64,000 bases of DNA from Aeromonas allosaccharophila (GCF_000819685.1 NZ_CDBR01000109.1:25884-89883), one strand, 5' to 3'. Shown: positions 48,934 to 58,592, numbered from the stretch's first letter. Notes: generated by a model from the letters alone, not told the origin. Numbers and translations are program-made.

Positions 48934-50742
48934 TCAGGAGGCGGTCGCTTCCACCACCTTGTAGGAGGGCTGCTGACGCAGCTTCCACAGCTCGCTCCAT
49001 TTGCGCAGGGCAGAGAGCAGGATCAGCATCCCCAGCACCAGCATGATGAGGGAGATGATGCCGTTCATCGGGTTGTAACCCTTGGCCGCCGCGTTGAAGT
49101 AGACGTTGCTCATCATCCAGTAACCGGCGTAGTTGACGGTGACGAACAGGTAGGCCAGCGGAATGAGGCAGGTCAGCATGTAGCGGCGCTTGCTGGCCAG
49201 TCGCAAGATGATGGTGGCACCGATAATCAGGCCCACCGAGGCCATCAGCTGGTTCGATACCCCGAACAGCGCCCACACCGAGCCGATATCGCCGGACATC
49301 AGCAGATAACCCCACATCACGCAGGCGAGCACGCTGGCGCCGATGGCGCCCGGCATCCAGTCGATGCGCTTGAGGGGCGGGTAGAACTCGCCGAAGAAGT
49401 CCTGAATGAGGTAGCGGGAGACCCGGGTGCCGGAGTCAACGGCAGTCAGGATAAAGACCGCTTCGAACATCACCACGAACTGGAAGAAGTAGGAGGCGAG
49501 GTTACTGAACCAGGGCACCTTGGTGAAGATGTAGGACATGCCTACCGCCAGGGTGACGGCACCGCCGGTGCGACCGTTCAGATCCATGCCGATCTCCTGG
49601 GAGAGGAAGGGCAAGTCCACCACCTGCATCCCCAGCTTGGCGAAGGCTTCCGGGGTGGCGTTGATGGCGAAGTAGTCGGCCGGGTGCAGGGCAGTGGCGG
49701 CGATCAGCGCCATCACGCCCACCACGCACTCGGCCAGCATGGCACCGAAGGCAACCGGCAGAATGTCGTTCCACTTGTCCACCAGTTTCGGGGTGGTACC
49801 GGATCCGATAAAGGCGTGGAAGCCGGAGATGGCGCCACAGGCGATGGTGATGGAGATAAAGGGCCAGACCGGACCGCCCAGTACCGGGCCGCCGCCGTGG
49901 ACAAACTGGGTCATGGCGGGGAACTGGATCTCCGGGTTGATGCAGATCACGCCGATCACCAGCGCGCCAAACACGCCGATCTTCATAAAGCTGGAGATGT
50001 AGCCGCGCGGGGTGAGCAGCAGCCAGACCGGCAACGCGGTGGCGAAGAAGGCGTAGATGGGCAGCGCCAGACTGATGGTCTCGGCACGCAGGGTCAGCCA
50101 GGCACCGAAGGCGCTCTCCTGCACATAGGGGCCGAAGAAGACACAGGCCAGCACGGCGGCAAACCCGACCCAGGAGGCGGCTTGCAGGTTGCCGGTCAGC
50201 TTGTGCCAAATTCCCACCACCATGGAGATGGGGATGGTCATGAAGACGGCGAACACGCCCCAGGCGTTACGCTCCAGCGCGTGCACCACCACCATGGAGA
50301 GACCCGCCATGGTGATGGTGATGATGAACAGCATCGCCAGGCCCGTGCACCAGCCGGCGATGGGACCGAGTTCGGCCTTGGCCACCTCGGAGAGGGACTT
50401 GCCCTGATGCTTCATGGAGGCGAACAGCACGACTGTGTCGTGCACCGCGCCGCCGATGACGCAGCCGATCAGCAGCCAGAGAAAGCTCGGCAGGTAGCCG
50501 TACTGGGCCGCCAGAACCGGGCCAACCAGCGGGCCGGCGGCGGCGATGGCGGCAAAGTGTTGACCGAAGTTGACCCACTTGTTGGTCGGCACATAGTTTT
50601 TGCCATCTTCCAATTGGTGGGAGGGGGTGACCAGTTTGTCGTCAGCCTGCAGCACCTTGCGCACAAAGAACACGCCGTAGAGGCGATATGCGATGGCGAG
50701 GATGCAGAGGGCCGCAATGACAAAAGTGATTGCGTGTTGCAT
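48934..50742 (-). CDS. cstA: CstA-family carbon starvation / pyruvate transporter
   Basis: The 602-residue protein has about 16 membrane segments and the CstA signatures VNFGQHFAAIAAAGPLVGPVLAAQYGYLPSFLWLLIGCVIGGAVHDTVVLF, GFHAFIGSGTTPKLV and VDSGTRVSRYLIQDFFGEF. It imports pyruvate or peptides with protons. It is shorter than E. coli CstA (701) and sits next to btsSR, so it may be the functional partner of that pair, like BtsT. It carries an upstream array of LytTR-type repeats and is probably induced by BtsR. Confidence 0.93.
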   Translation of the reverse strand: MQHAITFVIAALCILAIAYRLYGVFFVRKVLQADDKLVTPSHQLEDGKNYVPTNKWVNFGQHFAAIAAAGPLVGPVLAAQYGYLPSFLWLLIGCVIGGAVHDTVVLFASMKHQGKSLSEVAKAELGPIAGWCTGLAMLFIITITMAGLSMVVVHALERNAWGVFAVFMTIPISMVVGIWHKLTGNLQAASWVGFAAVLACVFFGPYVQESAFGAWLTLRAETISLALPIYAFFATALPVWLLLTPRGYISSFMKIGVFGALVIGVICINPEIQFPAMTQFVHGGGPVLGGPVWPFISITIACGAISGFHAFIGSGTTPKLVDKWNDILPVAFGAMLAECVVGVMALIAATALHPADYFAINATPEAFAKLGMQVVDLPFLSQEIGMDLNGRTGGAVTLAVGMSYIFTKVPWFSNLASYFFQFVVMFEAVFILTAVDSGTRVSRYLIQDFFGEFYPPLKRIDWMPGAIGASVLACVMWGYLLMSGDIGSVWALFGVSNQLMASVGLIIGATIILRLASKRRYMLTCLIPLAYLFVTVNYAGYWMMSNVYFNAAAKGYNPMNGIISLIMLVLGMLILLSALRKWSELWKLRQQPSYKVVEATAS

Positions 50743-50829
50743 GGGGGAGTTTCCTTTTCCTGTGGCCAGTCTGGCCGGGCTCAGGCTGCACTCTACTCAT
50801 GCGGTGGGGAAAGGGGAGCGAAGAAAAGG

Positions 50830-50941
50830 TCAGTGGCCGGGTTCTGCCCGCGAGTGGCAGAAAAGCGGCCCCGAGTGGTTTGGCGGGAGTGCCGACGGCC
50901 GTGGTAAGCGGGTGAGTGGTCGCTGGCAGGGCGGGAGCGGG
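50830..50941 (-). promoter_or_regulatory. Phased direct-repeat array, probable BtsR (LytTR) binding sites upstream of cstA
   Basis: On the plus strand TCAGTGGC (50830), CGAGTGGC (50851) and CGAGTGGT (50872) start exactly 21 bp apart. TGAGTGGT follows at 50913, and a weak GGAGCGGG begins 21 bp later at 50934. Read on the minus strand these give ACCACTCA, ACCACTCG, GCCACTCG and GCCACTGA. I recall the E. coli BtsR pattern as ACC(G/A)CT(C/T)A, N13, the same again, which also has a 21-bp period. The array ends about 90 bp before the cstA start. Confidence 0.7.
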
Positions 50942-50959
50942 GTGAGGCGTCCCGCCCCA

Positions 50960-51697
50960 TCAGGGAATCTCGAGCAGCTCCTTGAGCGGTTTGAGGTAGC
51001 GGCGGCTCACCGGCACCTTGTGGCCGCCCTGGGTCACCACCTCAGCCAAGCCTCCGTCCAGCAACAGGATTTCGCGGATCTGGCCCGGGTTGAGCAGGTA
51101 TTGGCGGTGGCAGCGAACGAAGCCAGTCTTCTCTTCCAGAGTGCGCAGGGTCAGTTCGGTGGTGCCCTGCTGCTGGCCGCTGATCACCCGGTTGCCGGTG
51201 AGATCGCTGTGGATGAACTCCACCTCGCCAAGGGGCAACAGCAGAATGCGGTTGTGACCGGTGCAGGGGATGCTGCGCAGGGGCTGGGCGATGCGGGACG
51301 GATCCGGCAGCGGCTGGCCCGCCAGTTCACCTTTTGGCGAAAGCAGCCGGTTGATGCGCTCCAGCGCCCGGTTCATCCGCTCTGCCGTGACCGGTTTGAG
51401 CAGGTAGTCGAGGGCGTTCTCCTCGAACGCGCGCAGGGCAAACTCGTCGTAGGCGGTGATGAAGACGATGTGGGGGCGCAAGTCCGGGTCCAGCATGCTC
51501 ACCAGCTCCAGCCCGTTGATGCGCGGCATCTGGATGTCGAGAAACAGCAGGTCGGGTTTGAGGCGATGGATGGCGGGCAGCGCCTCCATGGCGTGGGCGC
51601 ACTCTCCCAGCAGGCGAATATTGCCCGCCTGTTCCAGCAACAGGCGCAGCTCCTCGCGGGCGAGGGGTTCATCGTCAACGATCAGGGCGGTTAGCAT
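50960..51697 (-). CDS. btsR: LytTR-family response regulator BtsR
   Basis: The 245-residue protein starts MLTALIVDDEPLAREELRLLLEQAG. It has a receiver domain with phospho-acceptor Asp54 in LLFLDIQMPRINGLEL and a LytTR DNA-binding domain from about residue 140 (FIHSDLTGNRVISG ... RCHRQYLLNPGQIREIL ... VPVSRRYLKPLKELLE). Its start overlaps btsS by 7 nt (ATGCTAA). Together with BtsS it should respond to extracellular pyruvate and activate the adjacent carrier. Confidence 0.93.
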   Translation of the reverse strand: MLTALIVDDEPLAREELRLLLEQAGNIRLLGECAHAMEALPAIHRLKPDLLFLDIQMPRINGLELVSMLDPDLRPHIVFITAYDEFALRAFEENALDYLLKPVTAERMNRALERINRLLSPKGELAGQPLPDPSRIAQPLRSIPCTGHNRILLLPLGEVEFIHSDLTGNRVISGQQQGTTELTLRTLEEKTGFVRCHRQYLLNPGQIREILLLDGGLAEVVTQGGHKVPVSRRYLKPLKELLEIP

Positions 51698-53385
51698 GGG
51701 CTCTCCTGCAGGGGAAGGGTGATCCTCACCCGGGTTGATTGATGGGGGACGCAGTCGATGACGACCCCGTACTCGGCGCCGTAACGGGCCTTGATGCGCC
51801 GATCCACGATATGCATGCCAAGGCCGCTCCCCTCCTGTTTCGTCTGATAGAGCCCGGCGTTGTCGCACACCTCCAGCACCACCCGCTGGGCCTCAACCCG
51901 GGCGGTCAGGGTCAGCAGGCCGGGCTCGAACATCTGGGAGATGCCGTGCTTGACCGCGTTCTCGACGATGGGTTGCAGGGAGAAGGTGGGCAGCCGGTAC
52001 TCCAGCAGCGACTCGGGAATATGGATCTGCACGCTCAGATGCTCGGCGAAGCGGGCCTGTTCGATGTGCAGATAGGCGTTCACATGCTCCAGCTCGTCGG
52101 CCAGGGTCACCTCGTCCCCTTGGCGCTTGAGGTTCTTGCGAAAGAAGGTGGAGAGGTGGTGCACCAGGGTGCGGGCGCTCTCGGGATCGCGCCGGATCAC
52201 CGCCGACAGGGTATTGAGGGCGTTGAACAGGAAGTGCGGATTGATCTGCGCCTGCAACAGCTTGATCTCCGACTGGGCCAGCAGTCGCTTCTGTTCGTTG
52301 TATTTGCCCGCCAGGATCTGGCCGGAGAGCAGCCGGGCGATCCCCTCTCCCAGCGTGCGGTTGATGGAGGAGAAGAACTTGCGCTTGGGCTCGTAGAGCT
52401 TGATGGTGCCCACCACGGATCCCTCTTCCCCCCGCAGCGGAATGACCAGCGAGGAGCCGAGCTTGCAGCCGGGGTGGATGGTGCAGCTGTAGGGGATGAG
52501 GTTGCCGTCGGCATAGACCACCTCGTTGTGCTGGATCGCCTTGAAGGTGTGCCGGGAGTTGATGGCGGTGCCCGGCAGGTGGTGATCCTCGCCGATGCCG
52601 ATGAAGGCGAGCAGTTTCTCCCGATCGGTGATGGCCACGGCACCCACCCCGGTCTCCTCGTAGAGAATGCGCGCCATCTGCTGGCACGCCTCCTGAGTGA
52701 AGCCCTTGTCCAGCACCCGCATCGCCCGCTCGGCGATCTTGAGAGCGCGGGCGGAGAAGGCGACCGAGTACTTCTCCAGCATGGCGCGGTGATCGAGGAT
52801 CATCCGCATGAACATGGCGGCCCCCAGGGTATTGGCCACCAGCATGGGGGCGATGATGTTCTCGATAAGGTGGATGGCGTCATCGAGGGGGCGGGCCACC
52901 AGCAGGATGATCCCCATCTGCATCAGCTCGGCAACCAGGGCCACCGAGCCCACCACCCAGGGGCTGAACAGCAGATCGAGCCGGTGGCGGGCGACGAAGT
53001 GGCGGTGCACCAGCCCGCCGAGCAGCCCCTCGGCGATGGTGGAAAAGGTACAGGCGAGCGCGGTGAAGCCTCCCAGCGAATAGCGGTGGATGCCGCCGGT
53101 CAGCCCCACCAGCAGTCCCACGGCCGGGCCGCCGACGATGCCCCCCAGAACGGCGCCGATGGCGTGGGTATTGGCGATGGAGTCCTCGACCCTCAGGCCA
53201 AAGTAGGTGCCCATGACGCAGAAGCCGGAGAAGATGAGGTAGCAGAGGATCTTGTGGGGCCAGCTCAGGGTCACCTGAGTCAGCGGCATGAACAGCGGCG
53301 TCTTGGAGAGCAGCCAGGCGATCACCAGATAGACGCAGAGCTGCTGGAACAGCGAGATCACCAGAGTGAATTGTTCAAACGCCAC
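51691..53385 (-). CDS. btsS: LytS-type sensor kinase BtsS
   Basis: The 564-residue kinase (E. coli 561) has an N-terminal LYT membrane sensor (LVISLFQQLCVYLVIAWLLSKTPLFMPLTQVTLSWPHK, DSIANTHAIGAVLGGIVGGPAVGLLVGLTGGIHRYSLGG). A GAF domain (VAITDREKLLAFIGIGEDHHLPG) and the His-kinase box QINPHFLFNALNTL follow. Similarity to E. coli BtsS runs the whole length. I chose GTG 53385 because it matches the BtsS N-terminus; an in-frame ATG 20 codons upstream (53445) would add residues not present in relatives. Confidence 0.93.
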   Translation of the reverse strand: MAFEQFTLVISLFQQLCVYLVIAWLLSKTPLFMPLTQVTLSWPHKILCYLIFSGFCVMGTYFGLRVEDSIANTHAIGAVLGGIVGGPAVGLLVGLTGGIHRYSLGGFTALACTFSTIAEGLLGGLVHRHFVARHRLDLLFSPWVVGSVALVAELMQMGIILLVARPLDDAIHLIENIIAPMLVANTLGAAMFMRMILDHRAMLEKYSVAFSARALKIAERAMRVLDKGFTQEACQQMARILYEETGVGAVAITDREKLLAFIGIGEDHHLPGTAINSRHTFKAIQHNEVVYADGNLIPYSCTIHPGCKLGSSLVIPLRGEEGSVVGTIKLYEPKRKFFSSINRTLGEGIARLLSGQILAGKYNEQKRLLAQSEIKLLQAQINPHFLFNALNTLSAVIRRDPESARTLVHHLSTFFRKNLKRQGDEVTLADELEHVNAYLHIEQARFAEHLSVQIHIPESLLEYRLPTFSLQPIVENAVKHGISQMFEPGLLTLTARVEAQRVVLEVCDNAGLYQTKQEGSGLGMHIVDRRIKARYGAEYGVVIDCVPHQSTRVRITLPLQESPC

Positions 53386-53586
53386 GGCTCGTTGCCCCGG
53401 TAATGGTTGGTCATTTAATGGACGCGGAGTATTAGCAAACCCCATACCCCCTTGCAAGGCAGGGTTATCGGAATGGTGGCGCAGCGCACGATTTGCCGAA
53501 TCGTCTGCCGCCGTGGCGGGCGGTAACTGTCTGGTTACTCAGCATGGCACTTGAGCCAGCGGCAGACGCGGCGATATTGCGGCAAC

Positions 53587-53609
53587 AAAAAGGGGGCCAA
53601 GAGGCCCCC
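53587..53609 (-). terminator. Terminator after the EEP lipoprotein gene
   Basis: The stem GGGGGCC/GGCCCCC with an AAGA loop has minus-strand T's, 23 bp past the stop. Confidence 0.8.
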
Positions 53610-53631
53610 GAATTGACGGTCAGTGGGTGGC

Positions 53632-54984
53632 TCAATCGAGTTTGAGATCGACCCAGACCATGCGGTGATCCGAGCTGACTCCCTTGGCGATGCCGAGTTT
53701 CGCATCATAGACCAGGTGATAACCTGCCTCGAAGCTGGCAGGCCAGAAGACGCCGCTCTTGACCGCGTTGAGGTTGGCAGAGGGGATGACGTGATCCAGC
53801 TGCAGTACGCTGCTGTTGGTGATCCGCTCCGGGTTGGGTCGATCAAGGTTGCGCTTGCAGTCGGCCCCCTTGCTGACGCACTCCGGGCCCCCTTCGCTGA
53901 CCGGGATCAGGGTGCCATTGGTGATGGCCTGATTCATCAGGGCATTGTCCAGCAGCGCCTGAATGGCGCTCAGGTCGCCGTCGCCGGTTTGCGGATCGGC
54001 GTTGAGATCCCCGGCGATAACGAACTTGGCGTTTTTGGCCAGCCCACCCTTGGTGCCCTTGTCATCGGTCATGTAGTTGAGACCCTTGACGTAGTCGTTC
54101 CAGAAGGCGATCTCGGCACGGTTGTGCTTGACGGTATGGCGTGCCGCGTTGGCAAAGATGGGCGGGGTCGGGTGGGAGATCAGGAAGTGGATCACCTCTT
54201 CACCCTTCTCGGTCTTGATCAGCACCGGCACATCGGCGTGATTCTTGGAGGAGAGCGGGTACTGCTGCCAGGCTGCATCTGAATACCAGGCATCGCCACA
54301 CTGGCGGCTGGCCGGGATACTCGCCTTGCAATCATCAATGATGGGGTTCTGCTCGCCCGGCATATCCTTCCACTTGAACGTTTGGAAGGTACGGATCTGC
54401 TTGGTGTCGATAGGATATTTGGACATCACCGCAAAGGCGTACTGGCCGTGGTAGTTACCAAAGCCCCAGGCATCGTCGGGGCCGTTGTTGATATTGCCAT
54501 CCAGATTGAGGTCATAACCGCTCATCAGGCCGGTGTTGGTGGCGAAGTTCTGCATCACCGGATAGCTGATGGACGTCACCTCCGCGTGCTGGGCGTGGGC
54601 CAGATAGTTGTCGTTGAAGGCTTTCAGATCGGCGGTGCTCTCGCCTTTGCCGTCGTTGTCGAACTCGTTGAACAGGAACACATCCGGGCGGGTGCGCTGG
54701 ATGATCTCCGCCACGTTGCGGATCTGCTGTACGTTCTTGGCTTTGGTTTCCGTGGTGCCGCTCAGGCTCCCTTCGGCGAGGCGGGCCAGCAGGGCATCCT
54801 GCTCGGTGCGGGTCAGTGCCAGCTCACCGGTCAGCATACCGGCGGCAGTGCGGTCAAAAGAGAGGTTGAAGGTGGCAAAACGAACCATGGGATCAGCTGC
54901 CTTTGAGTCGTTGTCGCTGTTGCAGCCAGCCAGCATCCCGAGGGAGATGGCGGCAGCCAGTAGGGTCTTGTTGATATTTTTCAT
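53632..54984 (-). CDS. Endonuclease/exonuclease/phosphatase-fold lipoprotein
   Basis: The 450-residue protein has a lipoprotein signal (LGMLAGC, Cys21). An EEP domain follows, with VRFATFNLSFDR at the start, FLFNEFDN for the metal-binding Glu, HFLISHPTPP, FVIAGDLNADP and a terminal SSDHRMVWVDL. All catalytic metal residues seem present. Inserts around YDLNLDGNINNGPDDAWG look like calcium-type loops. It may be a secreted or surface nuclease or phosphoesterase. The substrate is unknown; phytase-like EEP proteins share this layout. It is a single gene. Confidence 0.8.
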   Translation of the reverse strand: MKNINKTLLAAAISLGMLAGCNSDNDSKAADPMVRFATFNLSFDRTAAGMLTGELALTRTEQDALLARLAEGSLSGTTETKAKNVQQIRNVAEIIQRTRPDVFLFNEFDNDGKGESTADLKAFNDNYLAHAQHAEVTSISYPVMQNFATNTGLMSGYDLNLDGNINNGPDDAWGFGNYHGQYAFAVMSKYPIDTKQIRTFQTFKWKDMPGEQNPIIDDCKASIPASRQCGDAWYSDAAWQQYPLSSKNHADVPVLIKTEKGEEVIHFLISHPTPPIFANAARHTVKHNRAEIAFWNDYVKGLNYMTDDKGTKGGLAKNAKFVIAGDLNADPQTGDGDLSAIQALLDNALMNQAITNGTLIPVSEGGPECVSKGADCKRNLDRPNPERITNSSVLQLDHVIPSANLNAVKSGVFWPASFEAGYHLVYDAKLGIAKGVSSDHRMVWVDLKLD

Positions 54985-55202
54985 TGTAATTGTTCCGTAG
55001 CATCAATGAGTTATGCCTTCTGTGAGGCGGCGCCATTATAAGTAGACGGCGATGCTGCGGGGGTTTTGCCTGAGTAAAGTGTGAGGATATTCACACCACA
55101 TATCTGGCGATGATGAATTTTAATGCAGTTTGCGGGGCGGGACGCAGGCAAATAGACGCAGGCAAATGAAAGCGTTTGTCTTCGCGTCTGGCGGCCCCTC
55201 CT

Positions 55203-56018
55203 TCACACCACCATCGGCAGGCCGCTCTCGGGGTGGTGGATAACCTGCGCCGGATAGTCATAGAGACGGGCAATCAGCTCAGGGGTCAGCACCTCGGCAG
55301 GTGTCCCATCGGCCATCAGTTTGCCCCGCTCCAGCATCACCAGCCGATCGGCATAACGCGCCGCCAGATTGAGGTCGTGCAGCACCACCAGCACCGCAGT
55401 ATTGCGGCTGGCGAGGGCGCGCGCCATGGTGAGCAGCTGATGCTGGTATTTCAGATCCAGCGCCGAGGTGGGCTCGTCGAGCAGCAGCAGGCGCGGTTGC
55501 TCGGCCTGCTCGGTCAGGGAGGGAGCCTGCCAGATCTGTGCCAGCACCCGGGCAAACTGCACCCGCTGCCGCTCGCCACCAGAGAGCCCAGGATAGAGTC
55601 GTTTGGCCAGATGCTCGACCCCGGCATGGGTCATGGCCGCCGCCACTATCTCGTCACGTCGGGCTGCCGGTTCACTGTGGGGCAAGCGCCCCATGGCCAC
55701 CACCTCTTCGCAGAGAAAGGGGAAGTTGAGCGAGGAGCTTTGCGGCAATACCCCGAGCCGGTGGGCCAACTGGCCGCTGTCCCACTGCTGGCGATCCGCG
55801 CCAAACAGGGTGATGGAACCCTCATATTCCAGCTCGCCGGTCAGGCACTTGAGCAGCGAGCTCTTGCCCGCCCCGTTGGGGCCGAGCAGGGCGGTGAGGG
55901 TGCCGCTCTCGAGATTGAGATCGAGCCCATCCAGGATCTGGCGCTGGCCACGGCGCAGGCTGAGCCGGCTGCAGCTCAACAGGGGGGCGGAGAGTGAGGA
56001 TGAGAAGAGTGGTTGCAT
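55203..56018 (-). CDS. hmuV: Haem ABC transporter ATP-binding protein
   Basis: The 271-residue ATPase has Walker A GPNGAGKSS, signature LSGGERQRVQFARVL and Walker B RLLLLDEPTSALD with the H-loop VLHDLNLAARYADR. It follows hmuU by 11 bp in hmuT-hmuU-hmuV. The order and neighbours (hutX, hutZ, TonB receptor) identify the substrate as haem. A short unstructured N-terminal extension precedes the ABC domain. Confidence 0.93.
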   Translation of the reverse strand: MQPLFSSSLSAPLLSCSRLSLRRGQRQILDGLDLNLESGTLTALLGPNGAGKSSLLKCLTGELEYEGSITLFGADRQQWDSGQLAHRLGVLPQSSSLNFPFLCEEVVAMGRLPHSEPAARRDEIVAAAMTHAGVEHLAKRLYPGLSGGERQRVQFARVLAQIWQAPSLTEQAEQPRLLLLDEPTSALDLKYQHQLLTMARALASRNTAVLVVLHDLNLAARYADRLVMLERGKLMADGTPAEVLTPELIARLYDYPAQVIHHPESGLPMVV

Positions 56019-56029
56019 AACAGTCCGTA

Positions 56030-57061
56030 TCACAGGGCGCGGCGGCCTTTTACCAGCAGCCAGATGAAGAAGGGGGCGCCGAGCAGGGCAGTGATGATGC
56101 CCACCGGCAGCTCGGCCGGGGCCAGCAGGGTGCGCGCCAGCATGTCGGCCGCCAGCAGCAGGGCAGCGCCAAGCAGGGCCGAGAGCGGCAGCAACCTGAC
56201 GTGGTTGGGGCCCGCCAGCAGGCGCACCAGATGGGGCACTACCAGCCCGACGAAGCCGATCATCCCCGATACCGCCACCGCCACCCCGACGCCCGCTGCG
56301 GTGAGCAGAATGAGGCGACGTTTGAGGGATTGCACATTGACCCCCAGATGACGGGCCTCCCCTTCACCCAGTAGCAGGGCGTTGAGGGGATTGGCATCGC
56401 GCATAAAGAGCCACAGCAGGGCCGCCAGGGTGAGCAGGGCCAGCGCCACATCGGCGGGTTTGCCTGCCGCCAGCGTTCCCATCTGCCACAGGCTCAGGTT
56501 GCGCAGCATCTGATCGTCGGCCAGATAGGTGAGCAGGCCGATCACCGCGCCGGAGAGCGCGGTGATGGCGACCCCGGCCAGCAGCATGACGGTGACCGAG
56601 GTGCCCCCCTCACGGGTGCCGAGCAGATAGACCAGAGTGGTGGTGAGCGCGCCGCCGAGAAAAGCGAGCAGCGGCAGCAGGCCAACTCCGATGGTAGCTT
56701 GCAACTGCTGGCCGAGGGGGGCCAGCAGCACGATGGCGAGCGCCGCACCGAGCGCCGCGCCGCCGGAGACCCCGATGATGCCAGGGTCAGCCAGTGGGTT
56801 GCGAAACAGTCCCTGCATCACGGCGCCACAGAGCCCGAGGATCCCGCCCACTGCGATGCAGAGCAGGGTACGTGGCAGGCGGATTTCCTGCACGATCAGC
56901 AGCTTGTGTGACTCAATCCCGCTCTCCTGCCCGGCAAACAGCGCCCGCAGACTCTCGCCCAGAGTGAGCGTCATGGGGCCGGTTGCCAGCGAACCGAGCA
57001 GCAACAGCGCCAGTGCGGCCGTGGTGAAGGCCAGCAGCCAGGAGAGGGGCAAGCGCATCAT
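56030..57061 (-). CDS. hmuU: Haem ABC transporter permease
   Basis: The 343-residue FecCD-type permease has about ten membrane segments and the family motifs RLPRTLLCIAVGGILGLCGAVMQGLFRNPLADPGIIGVSGGAALGA and GFVGLVVPHLVRLLAGPNHVRLLPLSALLGA. Its ATG overlaps the hmuT stop (ATGA); the next ATG three bases on is equally possible. It forms the inner-membrane channel with HmuV. Confidence 0.93.
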   Translation of the reverse strand: MMRLPLSWLLAFTTAALALLLLGSLATGPMTLTLGESLRALFAGQESGIESHKLLIVQEIRLPRTLLCIAVGGILGLCGAVMQGLFRNPLADPGIIGVSGGAALGAALAIVLLAPLGQQLQATIGVGLLPLLAFLGGALTTTLVYLLGTREGGTSVTVMLLAGVAITALSGAVIGLLTYLADDQMLRNLSLWQMGTLAAGKPADVALALLTLAALLWLFMRDANPLNALLLGEGEARHLGVNVQSLKRRLILLTAAGVGVAVAVSGMIGFVGLVVPHLVRLLAGPNHVRLLPLSALLGAALLLAADMLARTLLAPAELPVGIITALLGAPFFIWLLVKGRRAL

Positions 57062-57909
57062 GACCCCTGCTTGATCCACTGGGCGATCTGGTTCGCCTGT
57101 TGCAGTGAGTTGAGGCTCAGGCCCCCTTGCAGGGCGTGACCGTCGATGGCGTGAATGGCATTGCGCTTGCCAGCCGGGGTAGCGGCCAGTGCGGGTACTT
57201 CTGCCAGCACCTTGGCCGGATCGGCATATTGCTGCCAGTCACGACCGCTGACCAGCACCAGATCGGGCTGCATCTCGATGAGGGATTCGGCGGATACCGG
57301 CTTGTAGTTGCGCAATTCGGCGACCGGATTGATGCCACCTGCCAGCGAGACAAGCGCACTGGCGGTGGTGTCCCCCCCGGCGATGCTGGTGGGTTGCCCC
57401 TTGTGCAGCAGCAGGAAGGCGACCTTGAGCGGTTTGTTCTGTTTCGCTTGCGCCGCCAGCTGATCGGTCTGGGCCTGGATCTCTGCCTTCAGGCGATCGC
57501 CAGCCGCTTTGTCGCCCAGCAGGCTGGCGAGGGTATCGATACGCTGGTTGAGGTTGGCGAGGGTCGGCGCGGTAGCCAGCACCTCCACCTTGACCCCGGC
57601 ACGGCGCAGCTGATCCAGGGTCGGGGCCGGGCCCATCTCGTCGCTTCCCACCAGTCGGGTGGGGGAGAGGCTCAGGATCCCTTCGGCGGCCAGTGCCCGG
57701 TGATAGCCCACCTTGGGCAGCCCTTTTGGCAAGGGGCTGCTGACATCGGTGGCGATCAGGCTCGATTCACCACCAAGGGCCAGAATGAGTTCTGTGGTGG
57801 CCGGGCCGATACTGACGATACGCTCTTGCTGTCCGTCGGCGGCAACGGCAGAGAAGGGGGACAGTGAACTGCAGAGCAGGGTGATGGCGAGGGCAAGACG
57901 ACGGCCCAT
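57058..57909 (-). CDS. hmuT: Haem ABC transporter periplasmic binding protein
   Basis: The 283-residue protein has a signal peptide (MGRRLALAITLLCSSLSPFSAVA) and a TroA/BtuF fold. It opens RIVSIGPATTELILALGGESSLIATDVSSPLPKGLPKVGYHRALAAEGILSL, as in HmuT; the Tyr in VGYHRAL is the usual haem ligand. It carries haem from the receptor to HmuUV. It is divergent from hutX across a Fur-box-like site. Confidence 0.93.
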   Translation of the reverse strand: MGRRLALAITLLCSSLSPFSAVAADGQQERIVSIGPATTELILALGGESSLIATDVSSPLPKGLPKVGYHRALAAEGILSLSPTRLVGSDEMGPAPTLDQLRRAGVKVEVLATAPTLANLNQRIDTLASLLGDKAAGDRLKAEIQAQTDQLAAQAKQNKPLKVAFLLLHKGQPTSIAGGDTTASALVSLAGGINPVAELRNYKPVSAESLIEMQPDLVLVSGRDWQQYADPAKVLAEVPALAATPAGKRNAIHAIDGHALQGGLSLNSLQQANQIAQWIKQGS

Positions 57910-57979
57910 GCTAACCTCCGAAGGGGTGAATGAAACGGGTGTGCCGCCGAGAATATCAAGGCTTTGAAAAAAATGCACT

Positions 57980-57998
57980 GATAATGATAGCAATTATC
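57980..57998. promoter_or_regulatory. Fur box between hmuT and hutX
   Basis: GATAATGATAGCAATTATC matches 16 of 19 positions of the Fur consensus. It lies 71 bp before hmuT and 82 bp before hutX, so it can repress both divergent operons when iron is sufficient. Confidence 0.85.
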
Positions 57999-58079
57999 AA
58001 TTGCATTGGTTTCGGTGCTTTATTAGAGTAGCCGCCATGATAAACAGCGGGACGACACGGTCTCGCAGAGGGAGAAAAC

Positions 58080-58592
58080 ATGAGCATTGCACAACGCATT
58101 CACGCGCTGCTGGAGCAGGATCCCGGCGCTCATCCGTCTACTCTGGCAACCCAGCTCGCCATCAGCGAATGGGAGGTGGTTCGCCATCTGCCCGCCGAGC
58201 TGGTGACCCTGTTGCCCGCCGATCGGGCGCAGGGTCTGCTGGAAGATCTGGCCGACTGGGGCCCGGTGACCACCATCGTCGAATCAGAAGGTTCCATCTT
58301 CGAGGTAAAAGCTCCCTTCCCGAAAGGCAAGGACGCACGCGGTTACTACAACCTGATGGGCCGCGACGGTGAGCTGCATGGTCACCTCAAGCTCGACAAC
58401 GTGGCGGGGATTGCGCTGGTCAGCAAGCTGTTCATGGGCAAGGAGGGGCACTCCTTCCAGTTCTTCGGTCACTCCGGCCGCTGCATGTTCAAGGTCTATC
58501 TGGGGCGCGACGAGAAACGCCAGCTGCTGGCCGATCAGGTCACCCGTTTCATGGCGCTGCGCCACAACTCTCAAGAGGAAGTCAAAGCATGA
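58080..58592 (+). CDS. hutX: Haem utilization carrier protein HutX
   Basis: The 170-residue protein MSIAQRIHALLEQDPGAHPSTLATQLAISEWEVVRHLP has the HutX pattern, including GSIFEVKAPFPKGKDARGYYNLMGRDGELHGHLKLDNV and FQFFGHSGRCMFKVYLGRDE. HutX binds haem in the cytosol and passes it to HutZ. Its stop overlaps the hutZ start by 4 nt. hutW, which often precedes it, is absent here. Confidence 0.93.
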   Translation: MSIAQRIHALLEQDPGAHPSTLATQLAISEWEVVRHLPAELVTLLPADRAQGLLEDLADWGPVTTIVESEGSIFEVKAPFPKGKDARGYYNLMGRDGELHGHLKLDNVAGIALVSKLFMGKEGHSFQFFGHSGRCMFKVYLGRDEKRQLLADQVTRFMALRHNSQEEVKA

